Shown piece by piece: positions 42,891 to 51,516 of a stretch of DNA of 56,742 nt. The stretch lies in the NCBI GenBank assembly GCA_910578865.1, contig CAJTRM010000021.1, positions 1-56,742 of the forward strand, written 5' to 3'. A model generated the notes under the pieces. The model did not search any database and had not been told where the DNA came from. It saw only the letters and a list, made by a program, of their open reading frames with translations. The translations under genes were made by a program, and so were the position numbers. The stretch comes from an uncultured Dorea sp. (GTDB taxonomy: Bacteria > Bacillota_A > Clostridia > Lachnospirales > Lachnospiraceae). How positions within the stretch are numbered: position 1 is the stretch's first letter; the number at the start of each line of letters is the position of its first letter.

Positions 42891-43952
42891 GTGAGCGAAA
42901 AAAATGATGGAATGATGTGGGCGCTTGTGAAGGAGAAGCCAGAGGAAGGATTATGGATGAAGCGTGTTCCGATTCCTGAAGTAGGACCCAATGACGTAAA
43001 GATTAAGATCCATAAAACGGCTATCTGCGGGACGGATGTACATATTTATCAGTGGAATGACTGGGCACAGCATACGATTCCAGTAGGCCTTACCGCGGGG
43101 CATGAATATGTCGGAGAAGTTGTAGAGGTAGGAGCAGGTGTGGAAGGCTTCAATATAGGAGATCTTGTATCCGGTGAGGGTCATATTACATGCGGCAAGT
43201 GCAGAAACTGTCTGGAAGGCCACAAGGAGAACTGTAAAGATGCAAAGGGCGTCGGCGTTAACAGGAACGGAGCATTTGCAGAATACCTTGTAATTCCTTC
43301 TTCTAATGTATGGCCGTGTAATCCTAATATTCCAGAGGAGATGTATGCCATTTTTGATCCGTTTGGAAATGCAACACATACTGCTCTTTCTTATGATATG
43401 CTCGGCGAGGATGTGCTGGTGGCAGGTGCAGGCCCGATTGGGATTATGGCAGCTGCAATTGCAAAGTTTTCCGGGGCAAGACATGTTGTGATTACCGATT
43501 TTAATCAGTACCGCCTGGATCTGGCGCTGAAGCTCGGAGCAACAAGAGCCGTGAATCTTGCAAATGAGAAACTTCCGGATGTTATGAAGGAGATCGGAAT
43601 GACAGAGGGATTTGACGTAGGACTTGAGATGTCCGGATCCCAGGCAGGTCTTCATGACATGATCCATAATATGAAGCACGGCGGAAATATTGCACTTCTC
43701 GGACTTCAGAGGACAGATGCCACTGTAGACCTTGAGACAGTGATCTTTAATGGATTGAACCTCCGCGGTATCTATGGACGGAAAGTATGGGATACCTGGT
43801 ATAAGATGTCTACTATGCTTCAGGCTGGTTTAGATATTTCAGAGATTATTACACATCATTTCGATATCAAGGATTACGAGAAGGGCTTTGACGCTATGAT
43901 CTCCGGTGAATCCGGAAAAGTAATTCTTGACTGGGCACATGTTAATGATTAG
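42891..43952 (+). CDS. tdh: L-threonine 3-dehydrogenase (Zn-dependent)
   Basis: A 353-residue medium-chain dehydrogenase oxidising threonine to 2-amino-3-ketobutyrate with NAD+. Catalytic zinc region ICGTDVHIYQWNDWAQHTI and GHEYVGEVVEVG. The structural zinc loop has four Cys (CGKCRNCLEGHKENC). The Rossmann fold is VAGAGPIGIMAAAIAK. GTG start with AGGAGG 9 bases upstream. kbl follows on the same strand, giving the two-step threonine-to-glycine pathway. Confidence 0.94.
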   Translation: MSEKNDGMMWALVKEKPEEGLWMKRVPIPEVGPNDVKIKIHKTAICGTDVHIYQWNDWAQHTIPVGLTAGHEYVGEVVEVGAGVEGFNIGDLVSGEGHITCGKCRNCLEGHKENCKDAKGVGVNRNGAFAEYLVIPSSNVWPCNPNIPEEMYAIFDPFGNATHTALSYDMLGEDVLVAGAGPIGIMAAAIAKFSGARHVVITDFNQYRLDLALKLGATRAVNLANEKLPDVMKEIGMTEGFDVGLEMSGSQAGLHDMIHNMKHGGNIALLGLQRTDATVDLETVIFNGLNLRGIYGRKVWDTWYKMSTMLQAGLDISEIITHHFDIKDYEKGFDAMISGESGKVILDWAHVND

Positions 43953-44041
43953 GATGATGTCTGACAAATAGCACAGAATAGTTATTTGTTAAATATGAAC
44001 AGGCAGTGTATCATTGCCGGGGATATTTAATAATGCAGGGC

Positions 44042-44060
44042 GGCGGTTGTTATGACCGCC
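44042..44060 (+). other. Intercistronic hairpin between tdh and kbl
   Basis: GGCGGT (44042-44047) and ACCGCC (44055-44060) form a 6-bp GC-rich stem without a T-run, 26 bases before the kbl start. It may adjust mRNA stability between the two cistrons. Confidence 0.5.
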
Positions 44061-44086
44061 GAACCTTATGGAAAGGATGATTAAAA

Positions 44087-45280
44087 ATGGGACGTAAAAA
44101 TGATATTTTAGACATTTACACGAAGGAAGTAGAAGGAATTAAAGAGGCGGGCCTGTTTAAAGGGGAAGCGCCATTTGTTTCTCCTCAGGGCGCAAGAGTT
44201 AAAATGGAGGACGGAAGAGAACTTCTATGTATGTGTGCAAATAATTACCTTGGACTTGGAGATAATCCGCGTCTGATCGAGGCGGCTAAGAAGACTTATG
44301 ATGATAAAGGGTATGGAGTTGCTTCTGTACGTTTTATCTGCGGAACCCAGGATATTCACAAGAAGCTGGAGAAGACAATTTCAGATTTCCTTGGGACAGA
44401 TGATACGATCCTTTATTCTTCCTGTTTTGATGCAAATGGAGGATTATTTGAGACGATCCTGACCGCTGACGACGCTGTGATCAGCGACGAACTGAACCAT
44501 GCTTCCATCATTGACGGTGTGCGGCTCTGTAAGGCAAAACGTTTCCGTTATAAAAATAATGATATGGAAGACCTGGAGGCAAAATTAAAAGAGGCTGATG
44601 AAGCAGGAGCAAGGATCAAACTGATTGCGACTGACGGAGTATTTTCCATGGACGGAATCATTTGTAACCTGAAGGGTGTATGTGACCTGGCAGATCAGTA
44701 TAATGCACTCGTTATGGTAGATGACAGCCATGCGGTGGGCTTTGTAGGAAAGACAGGCCGCGGAACACCGGAGCACTGCGGTGTAGAAGGCCGTGTGGAC
44801 ATTATCACCGGTACGCTTGGAAAAGCACTTGGAGGAGCATCCGGCGGATATACTTCCGGACGGAAAGAGATCATTGATCTTCTCCGCCAGAGAAGCCGTC
44901 CGTATCTGTTCTCCAACTCACTTGCCCCGGCAATTGCAGGAGCAAGTATTGAACTGTTCAGTATGCTGGATGAAAGCACAGAACTCCGTGATCATTTGGA
45001 GGAGGTAACCGCTTATTACCGCAAGTTATTGGTTGATAATGGCTTTGATGTTATCCCGGGGACACATCCATGTGTACCGGTTATGCTCTATGATGAGAAG
45101 ACGGCAGCAGAATTTGCGAAGAGGATGATGGAGAAGGGTGTGTATGTAGTGGCATTCTCCTATCCGGTAGTTCCGAAGGGAAAGGCAAGGATCCGTACGC
45201 AGGTATGTGCAAGCCATACAAAAGAAGATATTGACTTTATCGTGAAGTGCTTTAAAGAAGTAAGAGAAGAAATGAAATAA
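44087..45280 (+). CDS. kbl: Glycine C-acetyltransferase (2-amino-3-ketobutyrate CoA ligase)
   Basis: A 397-residue PLP enzyme of the alpha-oxoamine synthase family that splits 2-amino-3-ketobutyrate with CoA to glycine and acetyl-CoA. Motifs: MCANNYLGLGDNPRL, SVRFICGTQDIHKKLE, DELNHASIIDGVRL, MVDDSHAVGFVGKTGRG and the PLP-Lys region DIITGTLGKALGGASGGY. AAGGAT precedes the ATG. It is paired with tdh upstream. Confidence 0.96.
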   Translation: MGRKNDILDIYTKEVEGIKEAGLFKGEAPFVSPQGARVKMEDGRELLCMCANNYLGLGDNPRLIEAAKKTYDDKGYGVASVRFICGTQDIHKKLEKTISDFLGTDDTILYSSCFDANGGLFETILTADDAVISDELNHASIIDGVRLCKAKRFRYKNNDMEDLEAKLKEADEAGARIKLIATDGVFSMDGIICNLKGVCDLADQYNALVMVDDSHAVGFVGKTGRGTPEHCGVEGRVDIITGTLGKALGGASGGYTSGRKEIIDLLRQRSRPYLFSNSLAPAIAGASIELFSMLDESTELRDHLEEVTAYYRKLLVDNGFDVIPGTHPCVPVMLYDEKTAAEFAKRMMEKGVYVVAFSYPVVPKGKARIRTQVCASHTKEDIDFIVKCFKEVREEMK

Positions 45281-45299
45281 GTGTAAAATGTGTAAAATG

Positions 45300-45332
45300 G
45301 GGACGTAGTAAAGTTGAACTTTACTACGTCCC
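45300..45332 (+). repeat. Left REP-like palindrome
   Basis: GGGACGTAGTAAAGTT (45300-45315), one G, AACTTTACTACGTCCC (45317-45332): 16 perfect base pairs. Preceded by a 9-base tandem repeat TGTAAAATG x2 (45282-45299). Confidence 0.97.
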
Positions 45333-45346
45333 AAATTAACCGTTGT

Positions 45347-45399
45347 GGTGTACCTAAATTGAAAAAGGGGTGTCCCAAACTGAAGAATACTCTGTACCT
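45347..45399 (+). repeat. Left arm of the 53-bp inverted repeat
   Basis: Begins GGTGTACCTAAATTGAAAAA, continues GGGGTGT, and ends ATACTCTGTACCT. It pairs with 46188-46240; mismatches cluster in the middle ten bases. Confidence 0.95.
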
Positions 45400-45419
45400 A
45401 AGTGAAAGGAAGGGACAAG

Positions 45420-46187
45420 TTGCCAACAAGAAGACGGCGAGAGAGTAAAACAGAATTATATCATATTATTGTAAAAGGTATTAATAGAGAAAGAATTTTT
45501 AATCAGCAGCGTGAAAAAATTTATTTTAAACGAATTATTCTAAAACATCTGGATGTTATTAATGTAGAAATCTATTGTTATTGTATTATGTCTAATCATG
45601 CCCACTTTATTATCCGGGCGGAAATCCACGATTTATCACGTTTTATGGCGTTTGTTTTATCTGAATATGCGTCATATTATAATTTTAAGCATCACAGGAA
45701 TGGTCATGTTTTTCAGAACCGATTCACTAGCGAATGTATTGAAGACGAAAGATATTTCTGGTCTTGTTTAAGGTATATACATTTGAATCCGGTTAAAGCA
45801 GGAATGATTAAAATGCCGGTCAGATACAGATATAGCAGTATGGGTGAATATGCAGCAGAAAAAGCGGGCTTGATTCACCAAAAAGCGATTTTATTTTATA
45901 AAAATTCCTTTCAGGACTTTCAACAATTTCAAGAATTTCACAAAAGCAGGGAAGAGCTTGTCTTTCAGGATATATCTGATGAGATGGCACTTCAACAGTC
46001 GGAGGCTGCATTGGTTTTAGCAGAAGATGTTTTTAAAGAAAAGAAGCTTGCATTATTAATACAAGTTTTTGAAGAAAAAGGTATACGTCAAGAATATATT
46101 CAAAGAGTAAAGCAAAGGCTAAAAATATCAAATAAAAAGGCCAGAGAATTGTGTGAGCTAACTATGAACAAATTACAGAATGAATAA
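45420..46187 (+). CDS. REP-associated-type Y1 (HUH) transposase
   Basis: A 255-residue single-strand transposase of the Y1_Tnp family. Opening MPTRRRRESKTELYHIIVKG, then the HUH motif SNHAHFII (His60, His62), a Tyr-bearing helix SEYASYYNFKHH (~82-92), the GHVFQNRFTSE strand and LRYIHLNPVKAGM. The C-terminal ~90 residues include an HTH-like stretch (RVKQRLKISNKKARELCELT). TTG 45420 is preferred (GGAAGGGACAAG upstream); a GTG at 45402 is possible. Such proteins cut and rejoin single-stranded DNA at hairpins. Codon use is much AT-richer than in neighbours. Confidence 0.9.
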   Translation: MPTRRRRESKTELYHIIVKGINRERIFNQQREKIYFKRIILKHLDVINVEIYCYCIMSNHAHFIIRAEIHDLSRFMAFVLSEYASYYNFKHHRNGHVFQNRFTSECIEDERYFWSCLRYIHLNPVKAGMIKMPVRYRYSSMGEYAAEKAGLIHQKAILFYKNSFQDFQQFQEFHKSREELVFQDISDEMALQQSEAALVLAEDVFKEKKLALLIQVFEEKGIRQEYIQRVKQRLKISNKKARELCELTMNKLQNE

Positions 46188-46240
46188 AGGTACAGAGTAT
46201 TTGTCAAAAAGGTACACCCCTTTTTCAATTTAGGTACACC
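46188..46240 (+). repeat. Right arm of the 53-bp inverted repeat
   Basis: Reverse complement of the left arm at 46 of 53 positions. It starts immediately after the transposase stop codon and ends TTTAGGTACACC. Confidence 0.95.
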
Positions 46241-46252
46241 TAAGATGTTAAA

Positions 46253-46289
46253 TGGGGACGTAGTAAAATTAAAAAATACTACGTCCCCA
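46253..46289 (+). repeat. Right REP-like palindrome
   Basis: TGGGGACGTAGTA (46253-46265) and TACTACGTCCCCA (46277-46289), 13 perfect pairs around an 11-base A/T-rich loop. Same outer sequence as the left and solitary copies; only the inner part has diverged. Confidence 0.97.
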
Positions 46290-46294
46290 ACATA

Positions 46295-46303
46295 TGTTAT
46301 AAT
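46295..46303 (+). promoter_or_regulatory. Extended -10 of the M18 aminopeptidase gene
   Basis: TG-T-TATAAT (TATAAT at 46298-46303). The expected -35 position falls inside the right palindrome and does not match consensus. Confidence 0.55.
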
Positions 46304-46326
46304 AACACCGAAAGGAGACAAGCATC

Positions 46327-47724
46327 ATGACTAAACAAAATGTATGGAACACTTATTCTAACCTCCGGCAGCAGGAGCTGGAAGCAGTAAACGAAAAATA
46401 CAAATCCTGCCTTGATTCAGGCAAGACGGAGCGGGAGTGTGTCAGACACACCGTGACTCTGTTGCAAAAAGAAGGTTACAGACCCTTGGAGGAGTGGACA
46501 GCTTCAGGAAATGCACTGCATCCGGGGGACAAAGTATATGCGGTCTGCATGGATAAAAGCATTGCGGCTTTCCAAATCGGAAGCCGGCCTCTGGAGGAGG
46601 GCATGAACATCCTGGGGGCGCATATCGACTCCCCAAGGATTGATGTAAAGCAGAACCCATTGTATGAGAGTGAAGAATTTGCCTACCTGGATACCCATTA
46701 TTACGGGGGAATCAAGAAATATCAGTGGGTAACGATCCCTCTGGCGCTCCACGGCGTGGTGGCAAAAAAGGAGGGGACAGTTGTGGAGGTAAGTATAGGG
46801 GAGCGGGAAGAGGATCCCGTATTTGTGATTACGGATCTGCTGGTGCACCTTGCGGCTAAACAGATGGAAAAGAAAGCAAACGCAGTGATTGAGGGGGAGA
46901 AGCTTGATCTTTTATTTGCCAGTCGTCCTATAGATCAGGATAAGACTTTGGAAAAAGAAGAAAAAGAGACGGTAAAGGCAAATGTATTGGAAATTCTGAA
47001 GAAGTATTACAACATGGAAGAAGAGGATTTTGTATCTGCGGAACTGGAGATTGTGCCCGCCGGGAGGGCGCGTGACTGCGGAATTGACCGGAGCATGATC
47101 CTAGCCTATGGACAGGACGACCGCGTATGTGCATTTACTTCTCTTTTTGCTATGCTTGATGTGGAACATGTGGAACGCACCGCGTGCTGTATTCTTGTGG
47201 ATAAGGAGGAGATCGGAAGTGTGGGTGCTACGGGAATGCATTCACGGTTTTTTGAAAATGTTGTCGCAGAGTTGATCGCTCTTTCAGGGGGCGAATCGGA
47301 GTTAAAGGTAAGACGTGCCCTTCAGAATTCCCGAATGCTTTCTTCTGATGTAAGCGCCGCGTATGATCCCATGTTTGCAGAAGCGTTTGAAAAAAGAAGT
47401 TCTGCATTTTTTGCAAAGGGACTGGTATTTAATAAATTTACCGGAGCACGGGGGAAGAACGGCTCGAACGATGCAAATGCTGAATATCTTGCAAAGATCC
47501 GGAATGCCATGGACCAACAGCAGGTGGCGTATCAGTTTGCGGAACTGGGCAAGGTTGACGCAGGCGGCGGCGGAACCATTGCCTATATTATGGCTAATTA
47601 TGGAATGGAAGTTATTGACAGCGGAGTGGCAGTTCTGAGTATGCACGCTCCCTGGGAAGTGGTGAGTAAAGCAGATGTGTACGAGGCTTACCGTGGATAT
47701 AAGGCATTTTTGACAGAAATGTAG
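46327..47724 (+). CDS. M18-family zinc aminopeptidase
   Basis: A 465-residue cytosolic aminopeptidase of the aspartyl/ApeB type. Metal and catalytic motifs: LGAHIDSPRIDVK, AYGQDDRVCAF, LVDKEEIGSVGATGMHS, GSNDANAEY and SMHAPWEVVSKADVYEAY at the C-terminus. It probably removes N-terminal residues, possibly acidic ones, during peptide turnover. AAAGGAG lies before the ATG. It sits directly after the transposase unit, whose right palindrome abuts its promoter. Confidence 0.93.
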   Translation: MTKQNVWNTYSNLRQQELEAVNEKYKSCLDSGKTERECVRHTVTLLQKEGYRPLEEWTASGNALHPGDKVYAVCMDKSIAAFQIGSRPLEEGMNILGAHIDSPRIDVKQNPLYESEEFAYLDTHYYGGIKKYQWVTIPLALHGVVAKKEGTVVEVSIGEREEDPVFVITDLLVHLAAKQMEKKANAVIEGEKLDLLFASRPIDQDKTLEKEEKETVKANVLEILKKYYNMEEEDFVSAELEIVPAGRARDCGIDRSMILAYGQDDRVCAFTSLFAMLDVEHVERTACCILVDKEEIGSVGATGMHSRFFENVVAELIALSGGESELKVRRALQNSRMLSSDVSAAYDPMFAEAFEKRSSAFFAKGLVFNKFTGARGKNGSNDANAEYLAKIRNAMDQQQVAYQFAELGKVDAGGGGTIAYIMANYGMEVIDSGVAVLSMHAPWEVVSKADVYEAYRGYKAFLTEM

Positions 47725-47771
47725 AAATGTTTTGCTGCGTGCAGGTTTTACCAAAAGTTATGGAGCAACTC

Positions 47772-47800
47772 TTGACGAATACTGGTAAAAACAGTAAAAT
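47772..47800 (+). promoter_or_regulatory. ppdK promoter
   Basis: TTGACG (47772-47777), a 17-base spacer, TAAAAT (47795-47800), 44 bases before the ppdK start. Confidence 0.75.
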
Positions 47801-47844
47801 ATTATGTGCGACTTAGAAAATTTAGTTTAGGAGGTCATTAGGAC

Positions 47845-50469
47845 ATGGCAAAATGGGTTTATATGTTCACCGAAGGTGACGCGAGCATGAGAAATACCCT
47901 TGGCGGAAAAGGTGCAAACCTTGCTGAGATGACAAAGTTAGGTCTTCCGGTGCCACAGGGATTCACAATCACAACAGACGCCTGCACGCAGTACTATGAG
48001 GACGGCAGGAAGATTAACGATGAGATCATGGAGCAGATCATGGACGCGATCGTTAAGATGGAAGAAGTAACAGGTAAAAAATTCGGAGACAATGAGAACC
48101 CGCTTCTCGTATCTGTACGTTCAGGGGCAAGAGCTTCTATGCCGGGTATGATGGATACGATCCTGAACCTTGGTTTAAATGAGGAAGTAGTAGAAGTAGT
48201 TGCCAAGAAGACAGGAAACGAGAGATGGGCTCGTGACTGCTACAGAAGATTTATCCAGATGTATTCTGACGTAGTTATGGAAGTTGGCAAGAAATACTTT
48301 GAAGAGTTAATTGATAAAATGAAAGCCGAAAGAGGCGTTACACAGGACGTTGACCTTACGGCAGCAGACCTTAAGGAACTGGCTGACCAGTTCAAGGCTG
48401 AGTATAAGGAGAAGATTGGTGCGGATTTCCCGGATGATCCGAAGGAACAGCTGATGGGAGCGATCAAGGCTGTATTCCGTTCCTGGGACAACCCGCGTGC
48501 AAACGTATATCGCCGTGACAATGATATTCCATATTCATGGGGAACTGCTGTTAACGTACAGGAGATGGCATTTGGTAACTGGTCTGACGAGTCCGGTACC
48601 GGTGTTGCATTTACCCGTGATCCTGCAACAGGCGAGAAAAAGCTTATGGGCGAGTTCCTGATGAACGCACAGGGCGAGGACGTAGTTGCAGGTGTTCGTA
48701 CACCTCAGCCGATTTCTGCACTGGCCGATGTTATGCCGGAAGTATTTGAGCAGTTTACAAAGGTTTGCGATACACTTGAGAATCACTACAGAGACATGCA
48801 GGATATGGAGTTTACGATCCAGGACAGAAAACTGTTCATGTTACAGACACGTAACGGTAAGAGAACAGCACAGGCTGCCCTTAAGATTGCATGTGACCTT
48901 GTAGATGAGGGCATGAGAACAGAGGAAGAGGCAGTTGCAATGATTGATCCTCGTAACCTTGATACACTTCTTCATCCACAGTTTGACGCTGCCGCACTTA
49001 AGGCTGCTACACCGATGGGAAGAGGACTCGGAGCATCTCCGGGAGCTGCATGCGGTAAGGTAGTATTCACGGCAGAAGATGCTGTAGAGTGGGCTGCAAG
49101 AGGAGAGAAGGTTGTTCTTGTACGTCTTGAGACATCACCAGAAGATATTACAGGTATGAAGTCTTCTCAGGGAATCCTGACCGTCCGCGGCGGTATGACA
49201 TCCCATGCAGCTGTTGTAGCGCGTGGAATGGGTACATGCTGTGTATCCGGATGCGGTGACATTGCTATGGATGAAGAAAATAAGAAATTCACACTTGGCG
49301 GAAAAGAATTCCACGAGGGAGATGCAATCTCTATTGATGGTACAACAGGTAACATTTATGATGGAATCATTCCGACTGTAGATGCTCAGATTGCAGGTGA
49401 GTTCGGAAGAATCATGGCATGGGCAGACAAGTTCAGAGTATTAAAGGTTCGTACTAATGCAGATACACCGGCAGATGCTAAAAAGGCACGTGAGCTTGGC
49501 GCAGAGGGTATCGGTCTTTGCCGTACAGAGCATATGTTCTTTGAGGAAGACAGGATTGCTGCATTCCGTGAGATGATCTGTGCAGATACTGTAGAGGAAA
49601 GAGAGGCAGCTCTTGATAAGATCCTGCCGTACCAGCAGGGAGACTTTGAGGCATTGTATGAGGCGCTGGAAGGTAATCCGGTTACGATTCGTTTCCTCGA
49701 CCCACCGCTCCATGAGTTCGTTCCGACTGAGGAGGAAGATATCAAGAAACTTGCAGAGGCTCAGGGCAAATCTGTAGAAGTGATCAAGACGATTATCGAC
49801 TCTCTTCATGAGTTCAACCCGATGATGGGCCATCGTGGATGCCGTCTTGCAGTTACTTATCCTGAGATTGCAAAGATGCAGACAAAGGCTGTGATCCGTG
49901 CAGCTATCAATGTACAGAAGGCTCATGCTGACTGGACAGTGAAGCCGGAGATTATGATTCCGTTGATCGGCGATGTTGCAGAGTTAAAATATGTTAAGAA
50001 GTTTGTTGTTGAGACTGCAGATGCTGAGATTGCAGCAGCAGGCTCTGATCTGAAATACGAAGTTGGTACAATGATCGAGATCCCGAGAGCAGCTCTTACT
50101 GCTGATGAGATTGCAAAAGAGGCTGATTTCTTCTGTTTCGGTACAAACGACCTGACACAGATGGCATTTGGTTTCTCCCGTGATGATGCTGGAAAATTCC
50201 TGGATGCTTACTATGATGCTAAGATCTTTGAGAATGATCCGTTTGCAAAGCTTGATCAGACAGGCGTAGGAAAATTGATGGATATGACCATTAAATTAGG
50301 CAAACCGGTAAATCCGGAGCTGCACATCGGTATCTGTGGAGAGCACGGCGGAGATCCAAGTTCTGTAGAGTTCTGCCATAAGATCGGGCTTGACTATGTG
50401 TCCTGCTCACCATTCCGCGTTCCGATCGCAAGACTGGCAGCAGCACAGGCGGCTATTAACAGTAAGTAA
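47845..50469 (+). CDS. ppdK: Pyruvate, phosphate dikinase
   Basis: An 874-residue enzyme interconverting PEP, AMP and PPi with pyruvate, ATP and Pi. In anaerobes it links glycolysis and gluconeogenesis using pyrophosphate. Domains: ATP-grasp N-domain (LGGKGANLAEMTKLGLPVPQGFTI, SVRSGARASMPGMMDTILNLG), the swivelling phospho-His domain with GGMTSHAAVVARGMG near 450, and the C-terminal PEP barrel with LCRTEHMFFEEDR, GTNDLTQMAFGFSRDD and CGEHGGDPSS. AGGAGG upstream. Codon use is strongly biased as in nifJ, pointing to high expression. Confidence 0.98.
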   Translation: MAKWVYMFTEGDASMRNTLGGKGANLAEMTKLGLPVPQGFTITTDACTQYYEDGRKINDEIMEQIMDAIVKMEEVTGKKFGDNENPLLVSVRSGARASMPGMMDTILNLGLNEEVVEVVAKKTGNERWARDCYRRFIQMYSDVVMEVGKKYFEELIDKMKAERGVTQDVDLTAADLKELADQFKAEYKEKIGADFPDDPKEQLMGAIKAVFRSWDNPRANVYRRDNDIPYSWGTAVNVQEMAFGNWSDESGTGVAFTRDPATGEKKLMGEFLMNAQGEDVVAGVRTPQPISALADVMPEVFEQFTKVCDTLENHYRDMQDMEFTIQDRKLFMLQTRNGKRTAQAALKIACDLVDEGMRTEEEAVAMIDPRNLDTLLHPQFDAAALKAATPMGRGLGASPGAACGKVVFTAEDAVEWAARGEKVVLVRLETSPEDITGMKSSQGILTVRGGMTSHAAVVARGMGTCCVSGCGDIAMDEENKKFTLGGKEFHEGDAISIDGTTGNIYDGIIPTVDAQIAGEFGRIMAWADKFRVLKVRTNADTPADAKKARELGAEGIGLCRTEHMFFEEDRIAAFREMICADTVEEREAALDKILPYQQGDFEALYEALEGNPVTIRFLDPPLHEFVPTEEEDIKKLAEAQGKSVEVIKTIIDSLHEFNPMMGHRGCRLAVTYPEIAKMQTKAVIRAAINVQKAHADWTVKPEIMIPLIGDVAELKYVKKFVVETADAEIAAAGSDLKYEVGTMIEIPRAALTADEIAKEADFFCFGTNDLTQMAFGFSRDDAGKFLDAYYDAKIFENDPFAKLDQTGVGKLMDMTIKLGKPVNPELHIGICGEHGGDPSSVEFCHKIGLDYVSCSPFRVPIARLAAAQAAINSK

Positions 50470-50506
50470 TGCATCAGTTTGATTATTTGTAAGAATTAAT
50501 AAAGAG

Positions 50507-50549
50507 AAATCCCCTGTTACTTTATACATAAGTAGCAGGGGATTTTTTT
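50507..50549 (+). terminator. ppdK terminator
   Basis: AAATCCCCTG (50507-50516) and CAGGGGATTT (50536-50545), extended inward by TACTT/AAGTA, followed by a T-run. Confidence 0.93.
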
Positions 50550-50740
50550 GGTGTGACTGGAGGCGCTGTGTTACTAATGGATGACAGTTCTTAATCCTTC
50601 CTGGCAGTGGGAAGGATGTAGCCAAAGCGAAAGGTATCCTTTCATGGCAATGACCATGATTAACGTGAGGGAAATTAACGAATGGTTAGTCTCCTGCTCG
50701 ATTTAACTTGTAAGTTTATTTTACACATTCACATAATTCT

Positions 50741-50769
50741 TTGACAAATTCTAGAGATATCAATATAAT
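50741..50769 (+). promoter_or_regulatory. Consensus promoter of the LytTR/GHKL operon
   Basis: TTGACA (50741-50746), a 17-base spacer, TATAAT (50764-50769), matching the sigma-A consensus exactly. The 50550-50740 stretch before it has no supported gene; an ACAGTTCTT at 50584 faintly resembles a LytTR half-site. Confidence 0.9.
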
Positions 50770-50799
50770 GAAAAAATAATGTGCAAATGAGGTGTACCA

Positions 50800-51516
50800 A
50801 TGTTACGAGTAGCAATATGTGACGATGAAAAAATACTGATGGAGATAGAAGAAATTGCCGGAAGATTTTTCAGGTTGAATTGTATTGATAATAAAATTAC
50901 CATTTATCAGTCTAGTGAAAACTTGCAGTACGATCTGCAGGACAGGATAGTTTACGACCTGTTTCTTTTGGACATTGAGATGCCGGGAATACACGGGATG
51001 GAGCTTGCTAAAGAAATCTGTAAAAGGATACCTTCTGCAAAAATTATTTTCATAACATCCCACCCGGAATATGCAATTACCGCTTATGAGTATTCGGTGT
51101 TTCGTTATATTCAAAAAACAATGCTCCATGAAAAATTGTTTTTAGCATTGGAGGATTACTACAAGCTATATGCTTTAGAGAAGAAAGAATACTACATGAT
51201 AGAGATTAAAAACTATTTGGAAAAGATTCCTTATAGAAGTATCTTTTACATATTAAAAAGGGGTAAGTATTCCGTTATGTATCTGGAAGGAGAAAGAACG
51301 GTATCAGTCCGTAAACCACTGAAACAAGTTTTTGAGGAGTTAGGTCAGGAATATTTTTATTTTGCAGATAGAGGCTGTATTATCAATCTGGCAAATGTGG
51401 TTGGTATGGACACAGGGAAAATACTATTTCCGGAACAGCAGAATGTCACGATCAATAAAACAAACTGGATAGAATTTAAGGAAAGCCTGCTGTCGTTTTG
51501 GGGGAAACAGATATGA
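50800..51516 (+). CDS. LytTR-family response regulator
   Basis: A 238-residue AgrA/VirR-like regulator. The receiver domain (1-~120) has the acidic pocket CDDE and the phospho-acceptor Asp58 in FLLDIEMPG, then FITSHPEYAI. The C-terminal LytTR DNA-binding domain (~145-235) contains RGKYSVMYLEGERTVSVRKPLKQV and YFYFADRGCIINLANVVGMD. The start ATG has GAGGTG upstream. Its stop overlaps the kinase start (ATGA), so the pair is co-translated. Confidence 0.93.
   Translation: MLRVAICDDEKILMEIEEIAGRFFRLNCIDNKITIYQSSENLQYDLQDRIVYDLFLLDIEMPGIHGMELAKEICKRIPSAKIIFITSHPEYAITAYEYSVFRYIQKTMLHEKLFLALEDYYKLYALEKKEYYMIEIKNYLEKIPYRSIFYILKRGKYSVMYLEGERTVSVRKPLKQVFEELGQEYFYFADRGCIINLANVVGMDTGKILFPEQQNVTINKTNWIEFKESLLSFWGKQI

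Larger units (their letters stand above)
45298..46290 (+). mobile_element. Y1-transposase unit bracketed by palindromes and inverted repeats
   Basis: A ~990-base AT-rich unit. Order: GGGACGTAGTAAAGTT palindrome (45300-45332), 53-bp inverted repeat arm (45347-45399), Y1 transposase gene (45420-46187), the other arm (46188-46240, beginning at the base after the stop codon), then a second GGGGACGTAGTA palindrome (46253-46289). Arms match at 46 of 53 positions. The organisation matches REP-associated tyrosine transposase (RAYT) loci, where palindromes are the transposase substrates. The extra long inverted repeat is not typical of IS200/RAYT elements as I know them. Confidence 0.85.
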
